Both the position numbers and the translations under genes were made by a program. The notes under the pieces were generated by a model, which was given only the letters and a program-made list of their open reading frames with translations, had not been told where the DNA came from and made no database searches. Below are positions 1 through 11,900 of a stretch of 64,000 bases of DNA, piece after piece. Within the stretch, counting starts at the first letter, position 1. The number at the start of each line of letters is the position of its first letter. The DNA is taken from the NCBI GenBank assembly GCA_037157565.1, contig JAZHRO010000063.1, positions 8,352,001 through 8,416,000 on the forward strand, written 5' to 3'. The stretch is from Thalassia testudinum (taxonomy: Eukaryota; Streptophyta; Magnoliopsida; Alismatales; Hydrocharitaceae).

Positions 1-2370
1 TGAGAATTATGTTATAGGATGAAAACAGTGGTGAAACCCCAATTATCAACCTTACTTAAATTGGAAAGGTTTTGGTTAAAATAAAATCAATCTAAACTTC
101 CTAAAATTTATAGAAAAATATTCTAAGAGGTTTGGTACCTTTTTTTTTACCATCTAAACCCATTTTGACCTAGAATAGAGTTTCACATGAGAATTTGCCT
201 TGATTTTGGCTTCTATGCAATTTACTTTGTCAAACATAGTCAAAACTCAAATCCAAGCTCACCATTAGATTCCTTGGGTCCAAATTAGGTTAAGACCAAA
301 ATTTGGGCTCAATCAAAGTCCATCTTAACCTAGTTTGCTTTTTAGCCCTTAGAAGCTCTATTTCTTACACTCAAGCCCCTAGGTTTCAAGATTCTCACAA
401 AAAGGTCCCTAAGTTTCTCATCGTCTTTGCAAAAGAGTCTTTGTCACCATGGAAATGTGAACATCTTCTCAAACTACCCACCGACTTTCAAACTAGTAAA
501 ACTCTCATGTCTGATCACCAAATCTCATTAAATTTGGAGGGATTGATGATCAAAAGATCCCCGACCGATTGGGTGCACTTTCTTGCCCAGATTGAAACCG
601 GAGAGGTCTCATCGAGCTAACAAAATTGATGGTTCTTACTCCAAATCCGTGACTCCAACTTGTGGAAACCTCCAATTTGAGAACTGAATTGGGTTATATA
701 TAAACTCTACGTGGTTTAGTGACCAATTCGAGCTAGGTTTCAGGCCAAAACACCTCTTCCTCCTCTCCTCCGGCCCTCTCTGACCTAAGCTTTGGCAGCC
801 TCCTCCTTCATCCTCCTATGGCCTTTCAACCATTAAATTAAGAGCATCTCCTCCCTTGCCTTCATCTGTGCCTGGTGAGCCAAAGCCAGGGCATCCTCCC
901 CCTTCCCTCGTCGCTAGTCCTCCCATTGGAGAGTTCATCTTCTCTGTGTCTGGTAAGTCATGTTGGCACGAATCCTAATCCCTTCATCCACATAATTAGG
1001 CCCTCTCTCTCCCTTTTACTCTCTAGATTAGGTTTAGGTCTTTAAAAACTCAATTTGACCCCTCACTCACCAATCTCCCCCCCTATCTTCTTTAGCACCG
1101 GTCGTGCCTTCGACGAGGTCGTGCGGCCACATCCAACCACCAAACCACTCGCCGCCACCACCACGAGCTTTGCATTACCTCCACCATCCAAAGCCCCAAA
1201 CCAATTTCGCGAAGCAACCAGTCCATGACTCCACTGAACAACACACACCTCCGACGTCTTCCCCAACACCGACTGCACTCCATGCACCTCCAATCACCTC
1301 ACCACCATCACCTTTAAATTCTTCATCCCATGTTGAGTCTCCTGAACCTATTAATTGGTCCAAAAGGCTGTTCTTGTGCATCTCAGGTGTTCACTGGCGA
1401 GCTCCGATTCACCTCCGTCTGCCACCCTCTGGCCGTCATTGTCACCGCTGTCATCTCCAAGAGCTACGGTTCATCTTGATGAGGCTCTCTGCGCCAGCGA
1501 TAGAGCAAAGGCACCACGGCAGTAGCTCGAATTGGAGCTCCAATTCCTTGTAGCTTTGTGTGAAGAAGAGGAGGCTGTTTAGTACCACATCATGGGCACC
1601 AAACTTAGAACACTACATAAAAGGCAATTGTGACATATCCTTGTCACCTCAAGTCACACGAGGGTAAGGTCCCCGCTCACCTTAGCCTTCACTCCTCACC
1701 CGCGATCACTGCCTGCAGGTTTGGACACTTCTCATCACCGATAACCTGATTACCTATATACCCGACTACCCTATGCTCAGTCTATATTTGAGGAAAGAAG
1801 AGATTGCTAAGGGGGAGGGGGGAGGTTTTTACCATGGGGTGCATGCACACGTGCCCAACACTTAGTGGATTTATGAGTTGCTTTGGCTGCAAGGCTTGGA
1901 CACTTAAGTTGTCTGATGTGTATGGCCGACGTCTGACCTTGGTTGAGAACTACTATGGACTTATTGACTACTTGCTTACATGGATAAGTGGTTCAAAACT
2001 AGTATTGGGAAATTGAATTGGTTTGAGATGTTTGAGTACTGTTGGTATTGGGATATGTGCTTGATTGAGGAGATTAGTTGGTGATTCAAATTACCATTTT
2101 TAGTTCTTTAATTCTTTTTTTATCCCATTAATTTTTGAGATACAATTTGGCTCATTATTAAATATATTTTTTATTGATATTCAGTGCATATTTTTATTGT
2201 GAATTATTGTGCTCATCTATTTATCATATCTTGACTAGTATTTGAATTCCATATTTGCTTCTTGCGAACGACCTCGAAACTTATGATTTTTCGTGCACTT
2301 ATAAATTTAAATGTTGCTGTGATTTTCATCGCTACACTACAACGCGATATTTTTATGAAGAGTTTCGACG
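1..2370. other. Unassigned non-coding sequence, possibly a partial LTR
   Basis: No reading frame here looks like a protein family. A TATA-like box (ttatatataaa, 694-704) is followed by a C/T-rich stretch (about 740-1560) and then AT-rich sequence. That order (TATA, pyrimidine-rich leader, AT-rich tail) is also seen in the LTRs elsewhere in this window, so this may be the end of an LTR that begins outside the window. I found no terminal CA, duplication or second copy to prove it. Short frames such as 1104-1553 are low-complexity Pro/His/Ser translations and are not called. Confidence 0.3.
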
Positions 2371-2374
2371 CTTC

Positions 2375-2440
2375 AACAATCTCTCCCAAATCCTTCTAGA
2401 AAATCCAACTCTTGAATTCTCTGATTCCTTCCTTGATGAG
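2375..2440 (+). pseudogene. pol: Athila-like element O: pol fragment (end of RNase H spacer), left of H
   Basis: The last 22 or so codons before the H insertion read as the spacer between RNase H and integrase of an Athila-type pol. The frame ends in F-L-D-E, where element D has F-P-N-E at the same place (about 60335). It resumes after H at 33656 with I-C-K-L-P-W and I-V-N-Y-L, which match D (about 60370-60400). The continuity across a 31-kb insertion is the main evidence. Upstream of about 2370 the match to RNase H stops abruptly, so O is truncated or interrupted there by something unidentified. Confidence 0.6.
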
Positions 2441-3015
2441 TGATGAGGGGCAGAAAATGCCCTTGGACTTAAAACTCCGCGAGAAAGTCCAATAGAGAGA
2501 CTCAGGTATAGGTGGGTTTAGAGATTTGACTCACCTATGCCTAGAAAGACTTGGGTACTGGCGAGTCTGGGGATCCGACCTGCCTACACATGGAAAGGCT
2601 TAGATATGGTCGAATCCAGACGACTCGACCTACCTAAGGATTCAGTACCAACAAAGAGACGGGGGAAAAAGTCCAACACAGCTATGCCTCTAATAAACGA
2701 TGGCATGGCCACCACAATTAATAACTTGACAACATACAAACCCTAATAACGTGCATATCCAGCTAGAAGATCTCGCAAAAGGATCGACCCCAGCACTGTA
2801 AATAGTGAAGAGATGCCCTCGAGGCCCTCTCTCAGGTAATTTGAGAGAAAAAAAGAGATTGTATTCTTGTTCTTTACTAGTGCATATCTGGGAGTATCAC
2901 CCTCCCCCTAGACGTACACCCTTTTGTGGTGGAATTGGGTAAACAACCTCCCTGTCTCCATGTGATTGCTTGTGTTATTGAGTCGGACCCTCCGATCACT
3001 TAGGAGGTTCGATCA
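2441..3015 (+). repeat. Element H 5' LTR
   Basis: The LTR starts tgatgagggg and ends gttcgatca. It aligns to 33081-33655 over all 575 positions without a gap; by hand I count about 104 differences (about 18%), mostly transitions. The TATA box, intact in the 3' LTR (tataaata), reads tgtaaata here at 2797-2804, so the promoter that would drive the element is damaged. Confidence 0.93.
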
Positions 3016-3017
3016 AT

Positions 3018-3037
3018 TGGCACCATCTGTGCAAAAT
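3018..3037 (+). other. Element H primer-binding site
   Basis: TGGCACCATCTGTGCAAAAT begins two bases after the LTR end. It resembles the TGGCGCCGTCTGTGG primer site familiar from Tat-lineage elements and differs from the tRNA-Asp type used by the other elements in this window. The CG-containing positions have decayed. Confidence 0.65.
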
Positions 3038-3930
3038 GATTATCAGTTGATAACATTTCATGGCTCTCAGAGTCATCCTAATGGCTCTGTTTGCACCTTA
3101 AAACACGCCTGTAATAACGCCTTCTTATGCTATTTTCTAGCATTAACATTGCATATTAGGATCCTGTAGTTGCATTTGTAAAAACGCTTGCATGCATGCA
3201 TTTAATCAAGAGAGGAAGAGGAGTGAAACAATGGCTTGCATAGTTACATTTTATCTCAAGTGCCTCCTTGCAAATTCCACCTCTTTTTATTTTTTCTCTC
3301 TTGATTTCTTCTTTTCTTCTTCTCGCAGCTGCCTTCTTCCCGCGCCCTCATGCACGCTATGCTGCATGCGATGCCATTCCCTGCCAATGCCACTCCACCC
3401 AGCTGCAGAGAAGAACCCGCAGCCACCACCTCCTCCACCGTCTTCCCCTCCCATACGTCGACCCTCCGTCGAGGAGGCACCCAGCGAGCAGGAGAACCCA
3501 CTGTGGTGCACACCACCACAGTGGGAGAACCACCGCCCAGCTCTTCAACGAGCCGGTGGGCGTGGTGTTTTCTTTTCTTTTCGTTTTCGTCTCCACGCCA
3601 TTGCTGCCGCTTCAAGGTCCGAAGCTTGAAGCAGCAGCAGCCAAACCGCGGCGGCAGCAGCAGCAGCAGCAGCTCCCCCCGCCTCCTCCGCGACCTTCCC
3701 CGCAGGCGCTCAGCCCTCCGCGCGCGCCTGCAGACCCTCCTCCACGTTCGCTCCTCCGCGCATCGCCCACTCGTCGTCTTCGCGTCGGCCTGCAGAAACC
3801 CTACGCGAAGGCGCGCGCCCGCACCCGCGACGTCCAGACGTCCGCCGCCTTCTCCAGACGACGCGGCTCCAGACGTCTGCCGCCATCCACCGATGACTTA
3901 GCTCGTCCCTTCCGCGATCTCTCCCGCCCG

Positions 3931-3962
<32 letters not shown>

Positions 3963-5132
3963 TTTCTTACTCACAGCACACACTACACCAACACACACAC
4001 GCACCTTCACCAACGTACACACACCTACACTCACACTTACGCACACACACACACACTTACACTATAAGTATAGTTATATATAGTAACATATATATACATA
4101 CATATATCTATATATATATATACTTATATACATAGTATATCTATATAGTTATGTATACATACATATATATATAATATATATATCTACTTATATATATATC
4201 TATATACTTATACATATACTTATATATATATACATATATATATATCTAGATACATATACTTATATACATATATATATACATCTATATAGTATTATATATA
4301 CATACTTATATACATATATACATATCTATATACATATATACATACATATATATATACATATATATCTATATATATCTATACATATATACCTATACATTTA
4401 TATGTATATAAATATATTTACTTATGTACATATATTTTCACGTTATTTACTATACGCTGTATCGCGGAAATATCTGCACCAGTTGCTGATATTTCCTGGT
4501 ACACGCGTACAAAAAGCGTGGACCCATACATCATCCATCATCCATCCACAGTCCATGTGGCACCTAGTCGTGTTGGTTGCGTCTTTCTAGATGACGACCA
4601 ACCCGACACAGTGCTACACTCCATCGCCACCTCCACCCCCACCCCTTTATAGATATAATATATATATATATATAGACATACTATATTTTCTTTCTGTCTG
4701 TTCGCTTCTCTCTTAGTAAAAAGATAAAAAAAAGCCATAAAAGAGAAAAGATAATCTTTGATTTGCAGGTACCCCGTCTTGCAAGTAGCAAGGCGTGTTT
4801 TGGAACTCTGTTTTGGCTAAAAGCCAAGGACACAATTTTGAGGGTGTGCCTCAAGAACAAGGATTACCAGAAAAAAATTTAAATAAGAAAAACACCAAAA
4901 ACATAATAAACGAGCGGAAGAGACGCGTTTTAGGAAAAGCGTAGAAACTTGACTTGAACCCCACTTCCCTGAGTTCGACCCTGGGCCTAAAAGTGACAAG
5001 ATAAAATCAATTAGGCCAGGTTAAAAATTTTGTAAAGAGACGGTTAGGTCTGAATTAGGTTAACCACTATAAATATTTTAAAGATAAAAACATCATATTA
5101 ACAACCTATCTGGGCCGACCCATCAGGCTCCC
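3038..5132 (+). other. Element H leader region with microsatellites, possibly holding a further insertion
   Basis: There is no recognisable gene between the primer site and gag. The stretch holds a GC-rich block (about 3300-3900) with a CAG-type run (about 3652-3675), then CT, CA and TA simple repeats, and AT-rich sequence. At about 2.1 kb it is long for a Tat leader, so an unrecognised insertion is possible. TGTAATAACGCC at 3110, preceded by ACGCC, could be an LTR start, but no matching end was found. The frame at 3268-4083 (271 codons) is low-complexity and is not called as a gene. Confidence 0.4.
3930..4440. repeat. Compound microsatellite (CT)n-(CA)n-(TA/TACA)n
   Basis: A CT run (3930-3960) is followed by a CA-rich run (about 3973-4062) and then almost 380 bp of alternating purine-pyrimidine TA/TACA sequence (about 4064-4440). 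A second short TA run lies at about 4650-4672. Such tracts are unstable and prone to assembly error. Confidence 0.9.
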
Positions 5133-6960
5133 ATGACTCGCAACTCCTCCCACGCCGACCCTAAGAAAGCACTGGCCTAGGCTAAATCCAGTGTCTCAGT
5201 GTCCAAGAGACACCCTCAGCTGGCCAAGCCAAGCAAAGAGAAGTAGGGAGTCCCTAGTCGATTGTTGGAGGGCCCTAAGCATGACCCTTTCCTAGAATTA
5301 AAGGCGAGGGAGGAGTAGTATTAGGTTAAGCTGGTGTTTCTAGGGTTGAAGAGATTTTAGTCACAGAGAAACTCCTGGAGATCAAATAGATCCAAGACTT
5401 CGGCAGGCCTCCTCAATAGGAGCCCTGTTAGTTAAGCCTTGAAGATGAGTAGCAAAGGGGGCATCATACCGTGGAGGATGAGAATGCCCGTTTATGTGAA
5501 CAACTTGAAAAATTAAAATGAGAGCTTAGTAGCCAGAAAGGGTAAGCTCCTCTTGACCTACCTAAAGTTACTCATCCACCTTTGTTGGAGGAGAACTTAG
5601 GAGCTTAAACCCTGGCGACTAGTAACAGAGGCTCGATCCTTGAGATCAGCTGCCAATTCACTAGGGCAATGCAGGGTATATGCCCCCGGGACTACATCAC
5701 TACCTACCCCTTCATTGAGGAGGTGATGACAGCCTCTCTGCCGGAGAAATTCAAGCAACCTATCATGGCCCAATATGATGAGACGGCGGACCCCAACAAC
5801 TTTATCAGGAGTTACTTCCAGATGATGCTGGTGCATGGCTGCCCCGACAGAGTACTCTACCGAGTGTTCCCGTCCTACCTATTCGGCATGGCCCATGAGT
5901 GGTTCAATGAACTGCCAGTAGGATAGATTACATGCTTTCAAGAGTTGGCAGACAAGTTCTGCCAATACTTTGCCAGGCAATAGAGAGTTAGGGATAACCT
6001 TGAGAGGTTGTCGGAGATTCGATAGCAGAAGAGAAAATCTTCCCGATCTTAGACTAGTTCAAGGCCTAGTATTTCAAATGTAAGCGGCCTCACGATGCCA
6101 TCACCATCCAATACTTCAAGTCAGGGCTCCTGATTCAAAGGATTTGGTATGACATCAATTATTTCCTGCCTAGAGATATAGTGGAGCTCTAGGACAGTGC
6201 TACAAGGTTTGCAGAGCAAGATGACTCTTTCTGCTCCTACAGTCGGTTGGCAGAGGGATACGGGGATGATGCTAGCTCAATTGAGGAGAAGCAGGCCCGG
6301 TAGAGTCGGCCCCCATCTCCATTCACAGAGGCAACTGCTTCAACAAGTATAAAGCTAGCTTCTCAGAGAGAAGGAATGATCGACCAACTAAGGGCTGAAA
6401 TAGTGGACCCTGCCAACCTAGGTGGGATTACTTTGAAGAATACACTTTCTTGGCCGCGAAGTAGGTGGACGTGTTGGCGGAGGTATGGTCTACAAGCAAA
6501 GACCTACTAGCCCCACCCAAGCCGATGAAGAAGAAGGCTGACTCCAGGCCCTATTGCAAGTACTACATGGCCCGGGGACATGCCACTGAAGATTGTTGAA
6601 ACCTATGGGACCAGATCGAGTCCCAGATCTGGCATGGAAATCTGGCTGACTTTGTCAGGCTGAATGAGGGCCAGGATATGGGCAAAGGGCCCATGGTGGG
6701 CCTAGAAGACTACCACAAGGAAAAGCTTCAATAGTTCTGTCAGGTCAACGTGGTCCTTGTCGAGGGTTGAGAGCCCAACGACATCGTGCCCACCCCCTCG
6801 AACAAGCGGTATCCCCCCTACTCTCCCTAGCTGAGTACCACCACCAGGTCCTGACGACTATGCCCAAATTACCCAAAAATAATCACCACCTGCCCCTTGT
6901 AGGTGCAGAGGTTGAAGCAATTTTTGGGGTCAATGCCACCCTAGATCAATAACTCACCCC
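5133..6960 (+). pseudogene. gag: Element H gag (broken)
   Basis: The likely start is the ATG at 5133. Around 5700-6000 the translation carries a Retrotrans_gag-type capsid core (a Q-Y-D-E-T-A-D-P stretch, then W-F-N-E-L-P and F-C-Q-Y-F-A). Around 6550-6660 is the Tat-type zinc-knuckle-like segment Y-C-K-Y-Y...G-H-A-T-E-D-C followed by a Q-I-E...G-N-L-A-D-F stretch. Gag would form the particle that packages element RNA. The frame is interrupted by stops (for example at 5924 and 6300) and by frameshifts, so no product is expected. Confidence 0.75.
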
Positions 6961-7129
6961 CTCTAGGCCGATGGCCCGTAGCGTGTTCCCCACCCTTCAA
7001 TGGGGTGAGAGAGGCCCTGTTAAGCCGGCGGCCTCTTGACTGTTTGCCTCCTTGCCGAATCCGGCAGAGCACATAACCCACTGCTGGTGACGCTCTTGCT
7101 CATAGGGTAACAGCAGCCTCGGCTCCTTG

Positions 7130-7520
7130 TCGACTAGGGTAGTTCCATGGATGTCCTCTTCTATAAAACACTACATTGACTGAGTTTCACAGAAGAGGAC
7201 CTCACCCCCTCAACTCACCTGGTTGTAGGATTTGACAACCACAAGGTGATGCTAAAAGGAGAGATCAACCTCCCCTTGTCTGTCTGCGATGGGGATAGGC
7301 ACCTCAATCGGACGACCACGTTTATAGTAGCTAGATTAATGGCGATGTTTGACCGCATCCTTGGCCACCTGACTACCCACACCTTCCGTTTAATCCCTTA
7401 ATTATACTTCCAATTTGTGCTTTTCAGTCTCCATGGGGAGTAGGAATAGTACATGGGAATCAGATGGCCAGGCGTGAACTCCTCAGGATTGAGCTAGAGT
7501 GGTCCATGGAGCCAATGCCC
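7130..7520 (+). pseudogene. pol: Element H aspartic protease region, cut by a solo LTR
   Basis: Translation around 7145-7400 matches the Tat protease region: M-D-V-L-F-Y near the start, then E-E-D-L-T-P, a V-G-F segment, and a segment ending D-R-I-L-G-H that corresponds to the family's N-A-I-L-G-R. The catalytic D-S/T-G motif is not intact. A 2.6-kb solo LTR interrupts the frame after TGCCC at 7516-7520, and pol resumes at 10122. Confidence 0.65.
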
Positions 7521-8446
7521 TGATGCAGATTTTACACGGTTTGTAAAATTGTGTTGTTGTAATGCGTAAAATCATTTTGCTTTTAAAATTTCTAACCTAG
7601 ATAGGGAAGTATCTAGGGTCATCCAAAGAGGAAATATTTTGCAAAATCAATCTCTTGCTTGTAAATGGAAATCAACTTTCTTTTTGTTATTTTTCAATAT
7701 ATCATTTTCTCTTGGGTTTTTGAAATAAAGGGGCAAATACGAAGTTGTTAATGGGAAAAAGTACCACAACTAAGATGCTAAAATCTAAGTGACAAAATTA
7801 TTCTCTTTCTAAGCTCAACCTAGGTGCGTGAAGGCCTAGCTTAATTATAAAGAGAAAGTGAGATTATACTAAGATAAAGCAAGTAGTGCAAAAATTGCAA
7901 TAAGAAATGAAGGCAACTTTTTCTATATTAAAGGAAATTGTCTACAAGTATAGGAAAGCTTCTAAAGAAAAGACAAATAAAGAAGAAACAGAATCCTTTA
8001 ATTGCAGATGATGATGAAGAAGGTGAAGCTCCTCTTGCTCCAAGTCAAGTTGCTCCTTGACTTGAAAAGAAGGTTCCTTCTCTCCTTCCTGGACGTCCTC
8101 CAAAGGCAAACCTTAGATGGGCATGCCTTCTCCTTACTAGAGTGGATGGCTCCCACTCCAAGAACTCCTTAAGGTGGCATGGACCACCTTTGATTCTTCC
8201 TCCAAGGGTGGTAGTGTACCACCCTCAAATCCTCCTCTTCCTAGGGTAGGTGTGTACCCTAGGTTGTCTTCCAATGCCTAGCTTCCTCCCTTGGCTGGCG
8301 TGGGCACAAGAGAGAAGAGAAGAGATGAAGGCACTAAGGGGACAGAGTATCCCCTTAATCTTCTTCTTCTCTTGATCTTCTATGTAGGTATAAATATGGA
8401 TAGAAAAAATGTAGCCGAGGTTGAGTTTTAATGGTGGTGGTAAGGG

Positions 8447-8456
8447 GTTTATATAG
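8447..8456 (-). promoter_or_regulatory. TATA box of the 7521-10121 solo LTR
   Basis: The minus strand reads ctatataaac here, followed in transcript direction by C/T-rich leader-like sequence. It separates the motif-rich U3 from the transcribed part of the LTR. Confidence 0.65.
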
Positions 8457-8543
8457 GAATGGTAGGGGGTTAGGGGTAGTTAATGGATGGAGGGTTAGGA
8501 TGGCTTGTTGGAGGTAGTTAAGGGATCCTAGGGTTGATAATGG

Positions 8544-9124
8544 TTGGTGCCAAAATGGGGGGGTGTTAGGTATTTGGCGCCAACCCTAAGAGAGGACTAG
8601 GGTTAGGTTTTATGGTGGTAGAGTAAGGTGGCATGTAGGTTATGTGTAGGGTTAGGATGGTGTTGTTGGGTGGTGGTTATGGGATGAAGGGTAGATATAG
8701 GGTGGCGCCAAAGGGGAAGGATACTTGAAGTGGTAGTTATGGTGGATTTAAGGGAGTTGGCGCCACTTTAGGTGGGTTAAGGGGGAGGTTTAGGTGGCGT
8801 TACAAGATGGAGGGTTAGGATAGGTTGGGGGTTAATATGTAGGGTGTAGATGGGAGGAGGTGTTGGTGCCAAATGAACAGGTGTAGGGGGTGATTTTTGG
8901 TGACAACTAGGGTAGGGTTTAGGGTAGTTATGGGGGGTTAGGTTTTGGCGCCAATGGAGGGCTTCTAGAAGGGATTAGGTGTGGGGTTTAGATGGCCTTG
9001 GTTGATGAGGTGTAGGGCTAGGAATTAGGCACATGTTGGCGCCAAAATCAAGGGATGCCTAGGGCATTTTTGGCACCAACATGAGGGGTTGTGAGTGGTG
9101 GTGGTTGGTGTGGGTTGGTGCCAA
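8544..9124. promoter_or_regulatory. Cluster of nine TTGGCGCCAA-type palindromes in U3
   Basis: Exact TTGGCGCCAA occurs at 8574-8583, 8945-8954 and 9036-9045. One-base variants are at 8702-8711 and 8757-8766. Copies in which the central CG has become TG or CA are at 8544-8553, 8863-8872, 9070-9079 and 9115-9124. All lie upstream of the minus-strand TATA box at 8447-8456. The palindrome matches the known E2F site core (TTTGGCGC and its palindromic form). Function is inferred only from motif, number and position. Confidence 0.6.
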
Positions 9125-9189
9125 GGATAGGTTGGGTTAGGGTTTGGTTAGGGTTAAGGGTTGAAGAGTGGACGACCATGGAGTTTTTT

Positions 9190-9900
9190 TTGGAGCTAAG
9201 GGCTTTGCTAAGCTAGCTAAGCTAGCTTAGCTAGTAGAGTGGAGGTGGAAGAATTAGGGTTTCATGAAGGAGGAGCTGGGGAAGAAAATTCTGGAGCTGG
9301 ATCTGCTGAGGCAGATTCAAGGGGAACTCAACTACTGAGCCCAGCTACTTAGTTCTTATGCAAGTAGCCAAACCTAGGTAGTTGAGCTTAGTTGAGCTGA
9401 CCTCAACCTGGTTGGAGCTAGGTTGAGTTGGAATTGCCTATGATGAGAACTCTAGAGCTAGCTAAGCTACTAGTTGATAAGTAGTAGCTTAGCTAACTTG
9501 GAGTCTAGCTGCCATGAGCTGGGTGGAGCTGGGATGAGCTGGGGCTGAGCTAAGATGGACTCCTGTCAACTTAGTTGAGCTAGCTAGAGCTCCTAGTGAA
9601 TTGGTGGGAGCTAAGATGAGCTAGACTCAACTAAGTTGAGTTGGATCTGAGCTGAGGTGAACTCTAGTCAACTCAGCTGAGTTAGCTAGATCTCCCTGTG
9701 AACTAATGGGAGCTGAGATGAGCTAGACTCAGCTGAGTTGAGCTGATCTGACCTGACCTAAGCTAGGGTGAGCTATTATGAGTTCTCTTGAGCTACCATT
9801 AAGCTAAGGTGAGCTAAAAGGAGCTGAATGGAGCTAACCCTAGTCCAAGGGAGCTGGTATCTAGCCATGATGAGCTGGAATTAGTTGAGTCCTAGCCTGA
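9190..9900. repeat. AGCT-rich degenerate repeat tract in the solo LTR
   Basis: The tract is built from short variants of GAGCTGAGCT, CTAGCTAAGCT and similar words, with many AGCT tetranucleotides, and lies in the distal U3. There is no coding potential. The repeat unit is too degenerate to give one consensus by eye. Confidence 0.6.
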
Positions 9901-10139
9901 TTGAGCTTCCTCTTCATCAGTTGCCTTCCCAAGTGCTAGGGTTCTGAGGATCTGATTTTCCCTAACACTCCAAGAAACACATCAAAAATAAAATAACAAA
10001 TGCAATGCATGCCTAACCTAATTTATGCCTAAATGCAACCCAAAAACTCATTTGCAGATCAAAATCCTAAGAGCTAGGTTTGTTTTAATGCATAAGAATG
10101 ATGATAAATTGGCATTTATCATGCCCCCAAAGGCACAAA

Positions 10140-11900
10140 AATGGGGGAAGAGAAGAAACCAAGTCCAGGCAATCTAGTAGGAAGTAATCCTAGCTTATTC
10201 TCCAGTGACTTCGGGATTGCAGCTAGCCTCTTCAGCCATGGACATACAAATGTATCTTGATGAAGCTACCAAGCTCGTCCGGGTTGAAGCAGACCTTGCG
10301 CCCTCCGAGGTACAGGAGTTGTTGCTTCTGCTCCAGGCCAATGTAGACATTTTTGCCTGGTCTGCCAATGATCTACCTAGAGTAGACCTATCCTTGATTC
10401 AGCACCATCTGAACATCTAGGAGGGCACTCGCGCAGTCAAGTAGGCACGTCGACATAAATTGGCCGAGCAATGGTAGGTGACTGAAGCTAAAGTCCAAAA
10501 GCTCCAAGAAGCGGGATTCATTGAAGAATCCCTGTAGTCAGCATGTCTCTCGAACGTGGTAATGGTGAAAAAGGCCAATGGCCATTGGCGCATGTGTGTA
10601 GACTTCACAAACCTCAATGAAGCCTACCCAAAGGAGGAGTTCCCCTTGTTAAGGGTGGATGCCCTAGTGGACTCCTGTAACGGATAATCCTACATGTCCT
10701 TCCTAGATGCCTACACCGGGTACCACTAGATTAGCCTCTCTACATCAGACGAGCCTCACACCTCCATCACCAATAGGGGTTTGTTTTAGTATAGAGTCTT
10801 GCCCTTTGGCTTGAAAAATGCTGGAGCAACTTACCAGCACCTTGTAAACATGATTTTCTCAAAAATAACAGGGAAATCATTTGAGGTGTATGTAGATGAT
10901 ATGCTTGTAGAGGATCTAATTTCCCCCAACACTTAGAATATCTAGCAGAGGTATTCCAAATTCTAAGGAACACTTGTCTCTGCCTGAACCCCAGCAAGTG
11001 TACCTTTGTGGTCTTAGCGAGTAAGTTTTTAGGGTTCTCGGTCTCCAATTGAGGAATTGAAGCCAAGCCGAACAAGATCCATGCAATCATAGACTTGCAA
11101 CCGCCAGGTACCTTGAAAGGGATGCAGTCGTTAGTCGACAAGATCACCTCTTTAGGATGATTCTTGTCTCGATCTTCAGACAAATGCCTCCCCTTCTTCG
11201 AGTGCATAAAAAGGGGCAAAAGCTATAGTGCTACCCATTGAATCCCTCACTGCTAGAAGGCCGTAGGGGAGGTCAAAGATGCACTCCGAAGTCCCTCCGT
11301 TCTAATAGCTCCCCAACCCGAGGAGATCCTTTCACTATACCTAGCGACATCCGTGTTTGTTCTTAGCATCGTTCTAGTCGGCGAGCGGGGGGGAACACAA
11401 TGATCCATATACTTCGCTAGCAAAACCTATCAAGCCATGGAAGCTAACTACATGGCCCTTGAGAAACTAGGGCTAGCTCTGGTCACTGTAGCTAGGAAGT
11501 TACGCCCATACTTCCAAGCCTACACTATAATGGTCCTTTTAGACTACCCCTTGCGGCAAATTCTATATAAGCCCACGAGGTCTGCACGATAGATCAAATG
11601 GGCTATGGAGTTGGCCAAATTCGACGTCAAGTACCAGCCAAGGAGAGCCATCAATGGACAAGTCCTGGCAGATTTTGTGGTGAAATTCACAGACCCTGAT
11701 GCCTCCCTCACACTCCCCTACTAGCTGCACGTTGACGGCTCGTCTATGACAGCCAGGTTTGGGGTTGGGATAGCTTTAGCTACCCCAGATGGCGTTACGC
11801 ATAAGTATGCCATCAAATTGGACTTCCCTACATCCAATAACCAGGCAGAGTATGAATCCATGATGGCAGGCATCCAAGTAGCCAAATCCACAAGAGTCAC
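10140..11900 (+). pseudogene. pol: Element H reverse transcriptase and RNase H, N-terminal part (broken)
   Basis: The translation gives a Tat-type RT: the pre-RT segment D-I-F-A-W, then V-K-K-A-N-G-H-W-R-M-C-V-D-F-T-N-L-N, L-P-F-G-L-K-N-A-G-A-T-Y-Q and the catalytic Y-V-D-D box at 10889-10900. RNase H follows with H-V-D-G-S at about 11731-11745 and N-N-Q-A-E-Y-E before the frame is cut at 11900 by element A. Several TAG stops replace glutamines conserved in the family (10442-10444, 10727-10729, 10787-10789), and at least two frameshifts occur after the Y-V-D-D box. The product would copy element RNA into DNA; this copy cannot. Confidence 0.88.

Larger units (their letters stand above)
7521..10121 (-). 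mobile_element. Solo LTR of a Ty3/gypsy-type element (minus orientation) inside H protease
   Basis: The 2601-bp block starts TGATGCAG and ends TTTATCA and is flanked by perfect 5-bp duplications TGCCC (7516-7520 and 10122-10126). Only one LTR is present with no internal region, so it is a solo LTR left by LTR-LTR recombination. On the minus strand it has a TATA box (ctatataaac, plus 8447-8456), about 1.67 kb of U3 upstream (8457-10121) and about 0.9 kb of R/U5. Near the minus-strand end lies a CCTAGATACTTCCC segment similar in position to the conserved CCTCCCTGTGG block of the other LTRs. The family is not identified further. Confidence 0.85.

Noticed and set aside
3268..4083. 271-codon plus-strand frame in the H leader
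   Set aside because: Low-complexity Pro/Gln/Arg/Leu and Thr-His translation of GC-rich and CT/CA repeats; other frames are equally open, and no family resemblance is seen.
4960..4985. gttcgaccc near 4974, resembling an RNA polymerase III B box (SINE or tRNA relic)
   Set aside because: No A box at a suitable distance, no poly-A or duplication, no tRNA fold.
8450..9180. GGGTTAGG-like words suggesting interstitial telomere repeats
   Set aside because: Spacing is irregular and the plant TTTAGGG unit is not tandem; part of the G/T-rich U3 of the solo LTR.
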